Assembly (NCBI RefSeq): GCF_008710145.1
Contig: NZ_VYKL01000031.1
Span: forward strand, 33,365-97,364
DNA from: Niallia endozanthoxylica
GTDB taxonomy: Bacteria; Bacillota; Bacilli; Bacillales; Cytobacillaceae
DNA length: 64,000 nucleotides
Direction: 5' to 3'
The notes below the pieces were generated by a model that saw nothing but the letters and a program-made list of their open reading frames with translations, did no database searches and was not told the DNA's origin. Below are positions 34,258 to 44,438 of this stretch, one piece after another; the stretch's first letter is position 1, and every line of letters starts with the position of its first letter. The translations under genes were made by a program, and so were the position numbers.

Positions 34258-36173
34258 ATGACCAGACATACAATGGAATTAGGATTAAAAGCTAGTGAAT
34301 TAACAATTGAACACTTTAATACGGTATACAATAAACCGAATAGGGGTCTTAAAGACCTTCGTATGACTCTAAATAGTATGGATGCATGGGGATTACTCCG
34401 TAAAGACTTAATAACTGCGCTTGGTGTTGAAAGAGCCAAACGGTTTTTATTAAGATATGGATATCATTGCGGAGTACATGAGGCTCGTATTTATAAAGAG
34501 GCTTTTCTTTGGAAAAATGATTTGGAATGGCTGATTGCAGGGACAAAGGCACATGATTTGTTTGGACGTGTGTTTTCTTATCCGGAAAGTTTTCAAGTAG
34601 ACATAGAAAAAGGACAGTTTAATGTATCTGGATATTGGATCGATTCTTTTGAAGCCAAGCAGCATTTACAAAACTTCCCGCAGCATCATGAAGCTATCTG
34701 TTATTACCTAGTTGGATATGCTAGCGGGTATAATTCAGAATGTCTTGGGAAAAAGGAAATTTTAAAGAAGTAAAATGCAGGGGAAAGGGGGATGACCATT
34801 GCAGCTATACCGGTAAAACAGTAGAAGAATGGGGGAAGGATTTAAAGGAAGAAGAACTGATGGTTTTTGAAGATGAAGACATGTCCGATGAACTCGACAA
34901 AATGTATCAAAAAATCGAACAACAAAAAGCCATGCTGGAATTAAATTCTTCCATTAGCAGGCAATTAACGCAATCCATGCTCCATGGAGAGGGATTTGCT
35001 GCCTTCGCGGAAATCATCGGAAAAAATCTTCATACTCAAGTGATTATTAGTAATCGTTATTTTGAAGTATTGGCAAGTTACGGTGATGTCATTGGAATGG
35101 AGAATTGGTTGCGGGAAATCAATACTTCTGCTGAACAAATTGAAACCAATCCAGAGGCTACAGTGATTGAAACGAATCTTCGCAGTAAAATCTTTAAGCT
35201 GCTCACGGTTCCGGTCATGGTGAAAAAGCAAGTATATGGCTTTATTACGATTACATTAAGTTCACATACGGATAAGTTTTATAAGGATGTACTTGAACGT
35301 ATAGCGACCATAACCGCCTTACATATGCAAAATGAGCGAGTGGCCATTGAAACGGAACAGCGTCTAAAAGGAGAAATGCTTGAACATTTGCTTAATAATA
35401 AAGATGCTGATTTAGACGAGATTTATAACCGATTTTCATATCTTGGTTACAATTTAATACAACCACATTATATTTTTCATATCGAAATCCAAAGTAACCA
35501 AAAGGAAGAACATTCGACTTATCTTCATTCAGAGTATTTGGAGGTGAGAAATAAACTAAAAAATATCTTATATCAAGGTACAAGTAATAAGATGGATATA
35601 CCTATTTTGCCAAAGTTAAATACAATTCAACTGATTATTTCGAAGGAGGTGATAGAAAAGAAAAAAATCACTATTAAGCAGTACGGGGAGCAGTTATTAC
35701 AGCATATTGATGATCAACATTATCAGGTTTATATTGGAATCAGTGATATAACCACAGAATTAAACGACTTTTATAAAAAGGCGGTAGAGGCTAAAAAAAC
35801 AGTAGAATTTGCAAAAATTCGACATGCGCAATCCAGTGTTATTTTTGCCGATCAATTAGGATATTCCACTTTATTGTTAAATATCAGAGAACCGGAAGAG
35901 TTAGAATTATTTGCTAATAAAAAATTAAAACCAATCATCGAATATGATAAAAGAAAAGATGCTGAATTATTGATGTCCTTATTTTATTATTCACAGCATG
36001 AATTTAATTTACATAAGACGGCAAGAGAAATGTCCATATCGATTAGCGGAATGAAATATCGAATCAAAAAAATCGAAGAGATGCTGGGAATGGATTTATC
36101 TAATTCAAATAATCGATTTGAAATTCAATTATCTCTGCAAATACTTTTAGTTCTTGGGAAAATAAAAGGTTAA
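34258..36173 (+). pseudogene. XylR_N/V4R-PucR-type regulator interrupted by a -1 frameshift
   Basis: Two overlapping frames make one protein. Frame one (ATG 34258 to TAA 34773) carries XylR_N and the first part of V4R, ending ICYYLVGYASGYNSECLGKK. The other frame continues with FKEVKCRGKGDDHC, the conserved zinc-site end of V4R. It then has a coiled segment, a GAF-like region (about ELNSSISRQL to ERVAIETEQ), a GGDEF-like CdaR middle and a PucR-type C-terminal HTH (HKTAREMSISISGMKYRIKKIEEML). The break is at GGGAAAAAGG (34747-34756); one more A restores the frame. It is either a mutation, a sequencing error or recoding. If functional it would sense an aromatic-like ligand and control the genes at 36249-39422. 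Confidence 0.8.
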
Positions 36174-36248
36174 TAGAACCCTAGGTAACAAGCATTAGAA
36201 AGGAACGCTAGTAATCAGGATGATAATCATAGCTAAGGAGAGGAACGC

Positions 36249-37316
36249 ATGGAGAAAAGAAGAAATAATAAAAAAACGGGTAAAAAACTAGCTTATGCCT
36301 TGTTAAGTGTTCTCTTAATAGGAATCTTAAGTGCCTGTGGCGGCGGAAGTAAATCTACCTCAGGCGGAGGGGACGGCGAAACCATTACGTTAACCTATGC
36401 TTTCTTTGCCCCTGATAACACCTTCCCGGCTGTTCAAATGAAAAAATGGTCGGAAGAATTAGAAAAAAGAACCAATGGTAAAATCAAAGTAGATATGTTT
36501 TTTGGCGGAACCTTACTAGATGCAACTAATATGTTTGACGGAGTCTCCTCTGGAACAGCAGATATTGGTTTAACTTCTACTACGTATGAACCAGGACGTT
36601 TTCCATTGCTGGAAATTTCAGATTTACCATCCGGTTATCCTAATTCGGAAGTAGCAAGCCAGGTGGTTGCTGATTTAATCCAAGAATATCCTCCAGAAGC
36701 ACTGAAAGATTTTAAAATCATTACAGCTTTTGCCACTGAACCGGCCTATATTCAAAGTGTAAAAAAAATCTCCAATTTAAAGGAATTATCCGGTACACAA
36801 TTCCGAATTTCAGGTGCATTAACTCCGGTTATGGAAGCATTAGGGGCAGCTCCAGTTGGAATGTCACAGGCTGAGGTACCAGAAGCATTGCAGACAGGTA
36901 TCATTGAAGGAAATGTTTCGTCACGTGAAGTATTGAAGGACTTAAAATTAGCAGAATATTTGAAATATGTTACAGATTATCCGTTAACGATTAACACATT
37001 TGTAGCTGTCATGAATAAAAACAAGTGGGATAGCCTTCCTGAGGATGTACAGAAGGTCATTGCTGAATTAAACAAAGAAATGACTGTTTTTACAGGTCAA
37101 TATCTAGATAAGCATACAGAGGAATCGCTTAAATGGAGTGCTGATACAGAAGGCTTGGAAATCATTCCAGTAACAGAGGAAGAAAAGAAAAAATGGGATG
37201 AACTCGTTAAGCCGGTCCAGGATAAAGCTGTGAAAGATGCAGATCAAAAAGGATTACCTGGAACTGAATATCGTGAAAGACTAAATGAATTAGTTGAACA
37301 ATATACTAATAATTAA
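36249..37316 (+). CDS. Orphan TRAP transporter DctP-family solute-binding lipoprotein
   Basis: 355 residues, ATG behind AAGGAGAGG. Lipobox GILSACGG, a Gly-rich linker, then a TRAP-binding fold with LSGTQFRISGALTPVMEALGAAPVGM and ALQTGIIEGN near the middle. No DctQ or DctM follows. The next genes are two dehydrogenases. Either the membrane subunits are elsewhere or the DctQM at 29665-31468 is shared. The sequence differs clearly from the 28523 protein. Confidence 0.88.
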   Translation: MEKRRNNKKTGKKLAYALLSVLLIGILSACGGGSKSTSGGGDGETITLTYAFFAPDNTFPAVQMKKWSEELEKRTNGKIKVDMFFGGTLLDATNMFDGVSSGTADIGLTSTTYEPGRFPLLEISDLPSGYPNSEVASQVVADLIQEYPPEALKDFKIITAFATEPAYIQSVKKISNLKELSGTQFRISGALTPVMEALGAAPVGMSQAEVPEALQTGIIEGNVSSREVLKDLKLAEYLKYVTDYPLTINTFVAVMNKNKWDSLPEDVQKVIAELNKEMTVFTGQYLDKHTEESLKWSADTEGLEIIPVTEEEKKKWDELVKPVQDKAVKDADQKGLPGTEYRERLNELVEQYTNN

Positions 37317-37333
37317 TCTAGGAGGTAGGAATA

Positions 37334-38434
37334 ATGGAAATTGCAGTTCTTGGCGGAGGAAATGGAGCATATGCAGCAGCAGTCGATTTGACGGAAAAGG
37401 GTCATCAGGTACGTTTGTGGAGGAGAAATAAAGAAGCTTTTAATAAAGTATTGGAGAAACAAGCTATTATTGTAAAAGATTTCCAGGGAACACGTACGGT
37501 TTCATTATATAAAGCAACTACAGATTTGAAAGAAGCGGTACATGGAGTCAAGCTGATTGTGATTCCTTTGCCGGCAGTAACTCAAGTTTCGCTAGCCAAA
37601 CAGCTGGCAGAGGTTCTGGAAGATGGACAAGTCATTTATTTACCGCCTGGAACATTCGGCAGTTATCTTATGTCCAAGGAGCTTCGTGACGCAGGATGTA
37701 AAGCCAATGTCATATTTGCGGAAACAGGAACACTTCCGTATCTATCCAGAAAGCATGATGAAGAGACCATATCCATTTCAGGGCGCGGGACTAGGCTGCC
37801 AACAGGGGTTTTTCCTAGTAATCAATCAGACTATGCATTCCGGATTTTAAAAGAAGCCTATCCAGCGATTGAAGAAATTCAAGATGCCCTTGACGGTGCA
37901 TTGATGAACGCGGGTCCGATTATTCACCCTCCTTTAATTTTAATGAATGCTGGACCAATTGAGCATTTTGATCGATGGGATATTCATAATGAAGGTACCC
38001 AGCCTGCGATAAGAAATGTTCACCGGGCTCTTGATGCCGAACGAATAGCTATTCGGGAAGCATTGGGCTATACCGCTCCCCATTTTCCTCTTGAGGATCA
38101 TTATAACCAAGATGGAGAAGAATGGATGTATGGAAATGGAGCACATGAGAAACTCGTGGATGGACATGACTGGCATGAGCCGTTAAATCTATATACCCAC
38201 CGCTATATGAGAGAAGATGTGGCCTTAGGGCTTGCGTTCCTTGTATCACTTGGCGAATGGCTGAAGATTCCAGTCCCAGTTGCATCAGGACTTTTGTCCA
38301 TTGCTTCTAGTGTAATTGGCGAAGATTTGCGTAAAACAGGAAGAACGATGGAAAGCATGGGGCTTGGTGATAAAACATTAGAAGAAGTGAAAGCCATTCT
38401 TGAAAAAGGCGTGATTCAGTATGAAACCAACTAA
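37334..38434 (+). CDS. NAD(P)-dependent octopine/nopaline dehydrogenase-family protein
   Basis: 366 residues. An N-terminal Rossmann fold (IAVLGGGNGAYAAAVDLTEKGHQVRLWRR) is followed by the helical opine dehydrogenase domain (about 190-350; NAGPIIHPPLILMNAGPIEHF). The family reduces imines of 2-oxoacids with amino acids, or the reverse. Strong GGAGGT ribosome site 18 bases after the binding-protein gene. Its stop overlaps the next start by 14 bases. Probably catabolic for the TRAP substrate; substrate unknown. Confidence 0.85.
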   Translation: MEIAVLGGGNGAYAAAVDLTEKGHQVRLWRRNKEAFNKVLEKQAIIVKDFQGTRTVSLYKATTDLKEAVHGVKLIVIPLPAVTQVSLAKQLAEVLEDGQVIYLPPGTFGSYLMSKELRDAGCKANVIFAETGTLPYLSRKHDEETISISGRGTRLPTGVFPSNQSDYAFRILKEAYPAIEEIQDALDGALMNAGPIIHPPLILMNAGPIEHFDRWDIHNEGTQPAIRNVHRALDAERIAIREALGYTAPHFPLEDHYNQDGEEWMYGNGAHEKLVDGHDWHEPLNLYTHRYMREDVALGLAFLVSLGEWLKIPVPVASGLLSIASSVIGEDLRKTGRTMESMGLGDKTLEEVKAILEKGVIQYETN

Positions 38435-39422
38435 CGCACAGATTGCTGTAGTAGGAGCAGGAAGGATGGGGAGAGGAATCTCCCTTGCCTTTGCTTATCA
38501 AGGATACCGCGTCATTTTGATTGATATGAAAGATCGAAACAGAGAAGCATTTCTTCAGTTAAAAGAAGATGCACTCGCTGAAATAAAAAACCAACTTGAT
38601 ATATTAGTAATGACGGATGTGGTATCCCAATCGTCAGTTGACAATATATTAGGTTCAATTGACTTCTGTTCGATTCAAGACGGAATCCATAAGTTACAAC
38701 AGACAGATGTATTATTTGAAGCCGTTCCGGAAATTTTAGATGTGAAAAAATCTATTTTTGAATTGATTGGTGCGCATTTGCCCGAAAATACGATCATTGC
38801 TTCAACCACATCTTCTTTTTCTGCCAATGATTTGGCTCAATATATAGAAGGAAAAGAACGATATATGAATACTCATTGGTTGAATCCTGCTTACCTCATC
38901 CCGCTTGTTGAAGTAAGTCCGGCAAATGAAACAAGTCCAGAAGTTCTGCAAAAGATGAAGACATTGCTTGAAGGGATTGGAAAAGTACCCGTTACTTGTG
39001 CGCCGTCACCAGGTTTTATTGTACCAAGAATCCAAGCACTGGCTATGAATGAAGCCGCACGTCTGGTGGAAGAGGGAGTCGCAACAGCTGAAGATATAGA
39101 TAAGGCATCTACAATCGGCTTTGGTCTCCGCTTTGCTATCCTTGGATTATTGGAATTCATTGACTGGGGTGGCGCGGAAACATTATACCATGCTAGTCAT
39201 TATTTAAAAGATTCCTTCGAAGAAGACCGTTTTGGCCCTCCGCAAATTATAGAAGAAAAAATGAAAAAGGGTGAAACGGGGATGAGAGCGGGTAAAGGCT
39301 TTTATGATTTTGACGGAAAAAATATGGATGAATATCAGGTAGAAACCCTCCGTAAATTTATTGATTTACTGAAGCATCTGGGATTGTTAACCAGTCCTGA
39401 AAAGAAACACAGCCTACTATAA
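38421..39422 (+). CDS. 3-hydroxyacyl-CoA dehydrogenase-family NAD-binding protein
   Basis: 333 residues. GAGRMGRGISLAFAYQGYRV is the NAD loop. ASTTSSFSANDLA and NTHWLNPAYLIPLVEV are the 3HCDH signature region, and the C-terminal helical domain starts near 195. The size also fits L-carnitine dehydrogenase and gulonate dehydrogenase branches, so the substrate may be a hydroxy acid rather than a CoA ester. Translationally coupled to the opine dehydrogenase-like gene, which suggests sequential steps. Confidence 0.8.
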   Translation: MKPTNAQIAVVGAGRMGRGISLAFAYQGYRVILIDMKDRNREAFLQLKEDALAEIKNQLDILVMTDVVSQSSVDNILGSIDFCSIQDGIHKLQQTDVLFEAVPEILDVKKSIFELIGAHLPENTIIASTTSSFSANDLAQYIEGKERYMNTHWLNPAYLIPLVEVSPANETSPEVLQKMKTLLEGIGKVPVTCAPSPGFIVPRIQALAMNEAARLVEEGVATAEDIDKASTIGFGLRFAILGLLEFIDWGGAETLYHASHYLKDSFEEDRFGPPQIIEEKMKKGETGMRAGKGFYDFDGKNMDEYQVETLRKFIDLLKHLGLLTSPEKKHSLL

Positions 39423-39440
39423 TCTTATATAATTTTAATA

Positions 39441-39462
39441 GAGGGACAAATTTGTCCCTCTT
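39441..39462. terminator. Hairpin between convergent genes
   Basis: A perfect palindrome, GAGGGACAAATTTGTCCCTC, between the dehydrogenase stop and the convergent Dph6-like gene. Confidence 0.6.
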
Positions 39463-39477
39463 CCTCGTTTTCGCTGT

Positions 39478-40170
39478 TTAATTTAGTTCTAAAGGTAAAA
39501 ACGCATATTCTCCGTCCTTCATAATCTCACATTTCCGAATGGGTATTGGCTGTTTAAAAATAGGTCCGTCTATCACTGTTGTATGGAACTCTCCGCCTTC
39601 ACCGCACGGGTCTACTCCGCGCACTTCAAGTTCTTTTATGTATTCATGCGTTAACGTGCGCCCTAAATCCTCTACTCTCATACCTAATGATAAATTTACA
39701 GTTACAATGATTGTGACAAAACCTAGATTGATGAACTCTTTGACAGCTTCTCTATGATCCATCCCCCATAAAGGCATCCCTAGCTTTAAACCAACATTTT
39801 TCGTGACCTTTTCATTCCAACTGCCATGTTCAGGCATATCTAGGTCACCAGTAACCAGTGCTTCTGCTCCTTGACTTTTCGCCTTTTCTAATAGAGTAAT
39901 AAATACTCTTTCATATTCTGACCAACTAGCAGGTGCAGTATATACGGGTAATCCAATAGATTTTGCTTGGGCATGTATAAGTTCAGGAGGCATTCCATGG
40001 GATCTCGATTTCTGTCCTTCCTCCTCCATCATGACAATCAAACCAATGGCCTCACCCACCTTCATTGCTTTATATAAAGCCAGAACACTATCTTTTCCGC
40101 CGCTAAATGAAGCAATAAATGTATGTCCCAGAGCACCATTCTTCCAATCCCTTCCTACTTTCACATCCAT
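39478..40170 (-). CDS. Dph6/ATP-pyrophosphatase-family protein (diphthine-ammonia ligase-like)
   Basis: About 230 residues. The PP-loop FSGGKDSVLALY is near the N-terminus, followed by HGMPPELIHAQAKSIGLP, ALVTGDLDMPEHG and the late DPCGEGGEFHT. This is the ATP_bind_4 pattern of diphthamide synthetase homologues. Bacteria lack diphthamide, so the true substrate is unknown. The start is uncertain: AAGGGAG abuts ATG 40173, ATG 40170 is 3 bases away, GTG 40164 is 9, and ATG 40194 has no ribosome site. Confidence 0.78.
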   Translation of the reverse strand: MDVKVGRDWKNGALGHTFIASFSGGKDSVLALYKAMKVGEAIGLIVMMEEEGQKSRSHGMPPELIHAQAKSIGLPVYTAPASWSEYERVFITLLEKAKSQGAEALVTGDLDMPEHGSWNEKVTKNVGLKLGMPLWGMDHREAVKEFINLGFVTIIVTVNLSLGMRVEDLGRTLTHEYIKELEVRGVDPCGEGGEFHTTVIDGPIFKQPIPIRKCEIMKDGEYAFLPLELN

Positions 40171-40259
40171 CATCTCCCTTAAATTGAATGTCATTTCTAT
40201 GATTATAATCTATTGGCTTACTGCTTACCCCAACAAATTAAAATTATTGCTGCAAATTG

Positions 40260-40287
40260 ATATATCGATTAAAATTAAACGATATAT
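40260..40287 (+). promoter_or_regulatory. PadR-type operator
   Basis: ATATATCGATTA (40260-40271) faces TAAACGATATAT (40276-40287), an inverted repeat with one mismatch. It is 18 bp before the padR start and most likely its autoregulatory site. Confidence 0.7.
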
Positions 40288-40305
40288 TAGACTAGGAGGT
40301 ATCGA

Positions 40306-40767
40306 ATGAAAAAAAGGAGAGGGTTTGTTCAGTTAGCCATTCTGCACTTGCTTCAAGAGGAATCGATGCATGGTTATCAAATAATGAAAAAGTTAGAGAA
40401 ACGGTCAGAGGGATTATATAATGCAAGTGCAGGTACCATTTATCCGGCTCTTCAGGAACTGCTTGATAAAGGGATGATTATTTTACAAGAAGATTTAGAT
40501 AAGAAGGTCTATCATCTCAATGAAAATGGAGAGAAGCGTTTACAAGAATTTGCTGAAAAAGAAGAAAAAGATTTCTGGCTCGAATGGAAAGAGAGACAGT
40601 TTTGGAGGAATTCCAAAGAAGCTGATCAAATCAAACAAGCAATTAAACAATGGGATTTTGAGCTGAAAAGGACCATTAGGCTTATTCGTTCGGAACCGGA
40701 AAGAACGGATCAATTAATTACATTCATTGAGGAAACAACTAAACGTTTAAAGAAAGATTTCAGCTAG
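40306..40767 (+). CDS. PadR-family transcriptional regulator
   Basis: 153 residues, AGGAGG upstream. The N-terminal winged helix (LAILHLLQEESMHGYQIMKKLEKR, SAGTIYPALQELLDKGMI, YHLNENGEKRL) is followed by a helical dimerisation tail. PadR proteins next to ABC exporter pairs repress them and release on binding drugs or peptides. It is 16 bases before the exporter genes. Confidence 0.9.
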   Translation: MKKRRGFVQLAILHLLQEESMHGYQIMKKLEKRSEGLYNASAGTIYPALQELLDKGMIILQEDLDKKVYHLNENGEKRLQEFAEKEEKDFWLEWKERQFWRNSKEADQIKQAIKQWDFELKRTIRLIRSEPERTDQLITFIEETTKRLKKDFS

Positions 40768-40783
40768 ATAAGGAGAAAACTTC

Positions 40784-42526
40784 ATGCACTCCATGAAAAA
40801 ATTACTACACTATTTAAAGCCATATAAATGGTTCGCTATTCTTGGGCCTATCCTCATGTGCATGGAAGTGATGATGGATTTACTTCAGCCAACACTCATG
40901 CAAAAAATCATCGATGAGGGAATCACTAATCATGATAATGCCTATGTAATCAAATTGGGACTTCTAATGCTTTTAAGCGCCATTGTCGGATTAGTTGGCG
41001 GAGCAGGGAGCTCTGTTTATGCTGCAAAAGCAGCTGTTCATTTTTCAACGGATATCCGCAGGAATCTATTTAAAAAAATTGAACGTTTTTCCAACCAAAA
41101 CAGTGATTCTTTTGGCACAGGTAAATTAATTACGATTGTGACCAATGATATTGCGTCTATTCAATCATCCTTAATCATGACATTACGTGTCTTTGTTCGC
41201 GGGCCGCTCTTATTTATTGGATCTGTAATTATTGTTTGGACAACTGCACGTGAGCTGTTTCCTATACTGCTTGTAGCTATACCCGTTTTAATGCTACTAA
41301 TCTATTATTTTTCCAAAAAAACTGGGGAACTCTTTTCCTACGTGCAAAAAGCAATGGATCAGGTCAATACAAAATTGCAGGAAACGTTAGCGGGAATACG
41401 GGTAGTCAAAGCGTTTGACCGCCAAGGGCATGAAAAGAAACAATTTCAACACTTCAATTATCTATTAACACAACGGAATATGTCTGCTGAACAGGTCATT
41501 CTGACGCTCATGCCGCTTATGATGTTCGTTGTGAATATCGGGATTGTGGCAGGTATTTGGTTTGGAGCCATTAAAGTAAATGAAGGCACTATGCAAGTCG
41601 GTGTCATTCTGGCCTTTATTAATTATTTAAACATTATGATGAATGGTCTAATGAGCAGCAGCAATGTTCTTATGCAAATTACCCGATCCTTTCCTTCAGC
41701 AGACCGGATTGTACAAGTTCTAGAGACTGAAATTGATATTACAGAGACGAATCATCCCGTATCACCGCAAAAAGTCTTCGGCAATGTTGTATTCCGTGAT
41801 GTGGATTTCAGCTACAGTAAAAATGGAGAACATGTTTTAAAGAATATTTCCTTTACTGCTAAACCTGGAGAGACAATCGGGATTATAGGACCGACGGGAA
41901 GCGGAAAGTCAACGTTAGTTAAGCTGATTCCACGCTTGTATGATCCGGATTCAGGAGAGGTTTTCATAGACGGGATTAATTTAAAAAACTATTCCATTCA
42001 AAATCTGCGTTCAGTCATTGGCTTTGTCCCGCAAAAAGTCACATTATTTTCAGGCAGTATCGAGGAAAATTTACGGTATGGGAAAGACGATGCGACCGGA
42101 GACGATATGGAGATTGCCTCACAATCAGCCGCTGCGATTGAGTTTATTGACAAACTAGAGGAAAGATTCTCTCACACTCTTACCCAGGGAGCTACAAATT
42201 TGTCCGGTGGCCAAAAACAACGTTTGTCAATGGCGCGTGCATTTATACGAGAACCAGGTATCCTCATTCTTGATGACTCCACTTCAGCTATTGATGCGAT
42301 TTCGGAATCAGCGGTACAGCATGCCTTAAAACAATCGTATCCTAACACAACTGTGTTCATCATATCATCTAAAATTTCATCTATTATCGATGCTGACAAA
42401 ATTCTTGTCATGGAGGATGGAAGAATTGATGCGATTGGAACACATGAAGAATTATTAAGAAAAAGTGAACTGTATCGTGATATCTATCAAACACAGAAAG
42501 GAAGGGAGGTGATTTCCTATGAGTAA
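40784..42526 (+). CDS. ABC exporter half-transporter 1 (MsbA/YfiB type)
   Basis: 580 residues. Six-helix membrane domain (about 15-310), then ATPase: Walker A GPTGSGKST near 370, signature LSGGQ, and Walker B ILILDDSTSAID, in which the usual catalytic Glu is Asp. That substitution marks the degenerate-site half of a heterodimeric multidrug exporter, in line with BmrC/YfiB types. Overlaps the next gene by 8 bases. Confidence 0.92.
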   Translation: MHSMKKLLHYLKPYKWFAILGPILMCMEVMMDLLQPTLMQKIIDEGITNHDNAYVIKLGLLMLLSAIVGLVGGAGSSVYAAKAAVHFSTDIRRNLFKKIERFSNQNSDSFGTGKLITIVTNDIASIQSSLIMTLRVFVRGPLLFIGSVIIVWTTARELFPILLVAIPVLMLLIYYFSKKTGELFSYVQKAMDQVNTKLQETLAGIRVVKAFDRQGHEKKQFQHFNYLLTQRNMSAEQVILTLMPLMMFVVNIGIVAGIWFGAIKVNEGTMQVGVILAFINYLNIMMNGLMSSSNVLMQITRSFPSADRIVQVLETEIDITETNHPVSPQKVFGNVVFRDVDFSYSKNGEHVLKNISFTAKPGETIGIIGPTGSGKSTLVKLIPRLYDPDSGEVFIDGINLKNYSIQNLRSVIGFVPQKVTLFSGSIEENLRYGKDDATGDDMEIASQSAAAIEFIDKLEERFSHTLTQGATNLSGGQKQRLSMARAFIREPGILILDDSTSAIDAISESAVQHALKQSYPNTTVFIISSKISSIIDADKILVMEDGRIDAIGTHEELLRKSELYRDIYQTQKGREVISYE

Positions 42527-44360
42527 ACAGGCTGCTCCAAATATTATTGGCCGAGTCCGAGGTCCTAGAGGCATGAGCGGGCCTGCAGAAAAAGCTAAAG
42601 ACCGGAAAGGAACATTACTTAGAATTTGGCGTTACATGGAAAATCAAAAGGGTGCACTCATCGCTTCGGTTATCTTTGTCATCATTTCAACCTTGTTAGG
42701 ACTTGCGGGACCCTATTTAATCGGTATCATCATTGACCATTATATTATTCCAAAGGATATAGGTGGGACGTTGCGATTTCTAACGTTGCTTGCCATCGTT
42801 TATACGGCTACTGCACTGTTTACATGGCTTCAGTCATTTACAATGGTAAAGGTCTCACTTTATACGATTCGCCAGCTTCGCCAAGAAGTATATGATAAAT
42901 TTCATACACTTTCTTTAAGGTTTTTTGATAAGCATTCCCACGGGGACCTGATGAGCCGGGTAACAAACGATATCGACAGTTTAAATAGCGCTCTGAGTCA
43001 AAGTGTCATTCAAATTCTTTCAACCATTTTAATGGCATCAGGTGTTACGATTGCGATGTTTTCACTCAACTGGATACTGGCACTTACTGCTCTATTCACG
43101 ATTCCTGTGATGATTTTTACAACAAAAAAAATAATAAAATATAGCAGCAGTTATTTTATTAAAAGACAGCGAGATCTTGGCCAGCTAAACGGGTTTGTTG
43201 AAGAGTCAATTTCAGGGAACGAAGTTGTCACCCTTTTTGGTAAAGAAGAAAAAATGAACCAGAAATTCTCAGAGATTAATGAGAAATTGCGATATTCTGC
43301 AATGAATGCTGATATGGTTTCTGGATTTGTCGGTCCAACGAATAACTTTATCAACAACTTAGGCTTAGGTTTGCTCATCGGAATAGGTGCAGTTATGGCG
43401 GTAGAGGGAATGACTACTGTTGGAGTGATTGCTGCATTTGTGACGTACTCACGTCAGTTTTTCCGCCCTATTAATCAGCTTTCAAGTTTGTTCAATATGT
43501 TTCAATCGGCGATTGCGGGAGCTGAGCGGGTATTTGAAGTAATGGATGAAACCCCGGATATCGTGGATAAAAACAATGCCATCTCTATCCATTCTTTAAA
43601 GGGTGATGTTGATTTTTCGCATGTTGACTTTAGTTATAATAATGGAAAACTAATCTTGAAAAACATTGATTTTCAAGTAAAGGCAGGAGAGAAGGTTGCT
43701 TTAGTTGGACCAACCGGTTCTGGAAAAACCACCATTATTAATCTGTTAATGAGGTTTTATGATGTAACCTCTGGTGAAATCATAATCGATGGCCGGAATA
43801 TGACCGATTATAAAATAAGTGATTTACGGAAAAAAATCGGCATCGTGCTTCAGGATACTTTTTTATTTTCCGGGACCGTTATGGAAAATATTCGCTACGG
43901 ACGCCTCGAAGCGACTGATGAAGAAGTGATAGAGGCAGCAAAAATGGCTTCTGCCCATCACTTTATTAAGCATTTGCCAAATGGATACCAAACGTCTATT
44001 ACCTCCGGAGGTTCGAATTTAAGTCAGGGACAACGACAGCTGCTCGCTATTGCAAGGGCTATTCTTGCTGATACAGACCTTCTCATTCTTGATGAAGCCA
44101 CCTCCAGTATTGATACTAGAACGGAAATGGAAATTCAGCGAGGACTCAATCATTTAATGGAGGGCCGAACAAGCTTTGTGATTGCCCATCGACTGAAAAC
44201 GATAGAAAATGCTGACCAGATTCTTGTTATTCAGAATGGGGAAATCATTGAAAAAGGTACCCATCAAGAGCTGCTTAAGAATAAAGGATTTTACTACAGT
44301 ATGTATGAGAGCCAGTTTAATCTTAGAGAAAGGCAAAGGAATCATTGTTTTCTTGATTAG
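42519..44360 (+). CDS. ABC exporter half-transporter 2 (MsbA/YfiC type)
   Basis: 613 residues. Leader (1-35), six-helix domain (about 40-345) and ATPase with Walker A GPTGSGKTT, signature reading LSQGQ and Walker B LLILDEATSSID with the catalytic Glu intact. It complements the Asp half encoded upstream. Strong GGGAGGTGAT ribosome site within the preceding gene. Substrate unknown; a drug or peptide is usual. Confidence 0.92.
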   Translation: MSKQAAPNIIGRVRGPRGMSGPAEKAKDRKGTLLRIWRYMENQKGALIASVIFVIISTLLGLAGPYLIGIIIDHYIIPKDIGGTLRFLTLLAIVYTATALFTWLQSFTMVKVSLYTIRQLRQEVYDKFHTLSLRFFDKHSHGDLMSRVTNDIDSLNSALSQSVIQILSTILMASGVTIAMFSLNWILALTALFTIPVMIFTTKKIIKYSSSYFIKRQRDLGQLNGFVEESISGNEVVTLFGKEEKMNQKFSEINEKLRYSAMNADMVSGFVGPTNNFINNLGLGLLIGIGAVMAVEGMTTVGVIAAFVTYSRQFFRPINQLSSLFNMFQSAIAGAERVFEVMDETPDIVDKNNAISIHSLKGDVDFSHVDFSYNNGKLILKNIDFQVKAGEKVALVGPTGSGKTTIINLLMRFYDVTSGEIIIDGRNMTDYKISDLRKKIGIVLQDTFLFSGTVMENIRYGRLEATDEEVIEAAKMASAHHFIKHLPNGYQTSITSGGSNLSQGQRQLLAIARAILADTDLLILDEATSSIDTRTEMEIQRGLNHLMEGRTSFVIAHRLKTIENADQILVIQNGEIIEKGTHQELLKNKGFYYSMYESQFNLRERQRNHCFLD

Positions 44361-44438
44361 TAAAAACTTATCTACTTAGTCTATGGGTTTGAATTAATCA
44401 CATCTCTTGAGAGGAAGTCTAGTTTAATTAAGAAATGT

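Noticed and set aside
34740..34773. Programmed -1 frameshift in the V4R regulator
   Set aside because: The slippery run is G AAA AAG, in which the P-site tRNA would mispair, and no stimulatory hairpin is evident. A lost base is simpler, though the possibility is kept in the finding.
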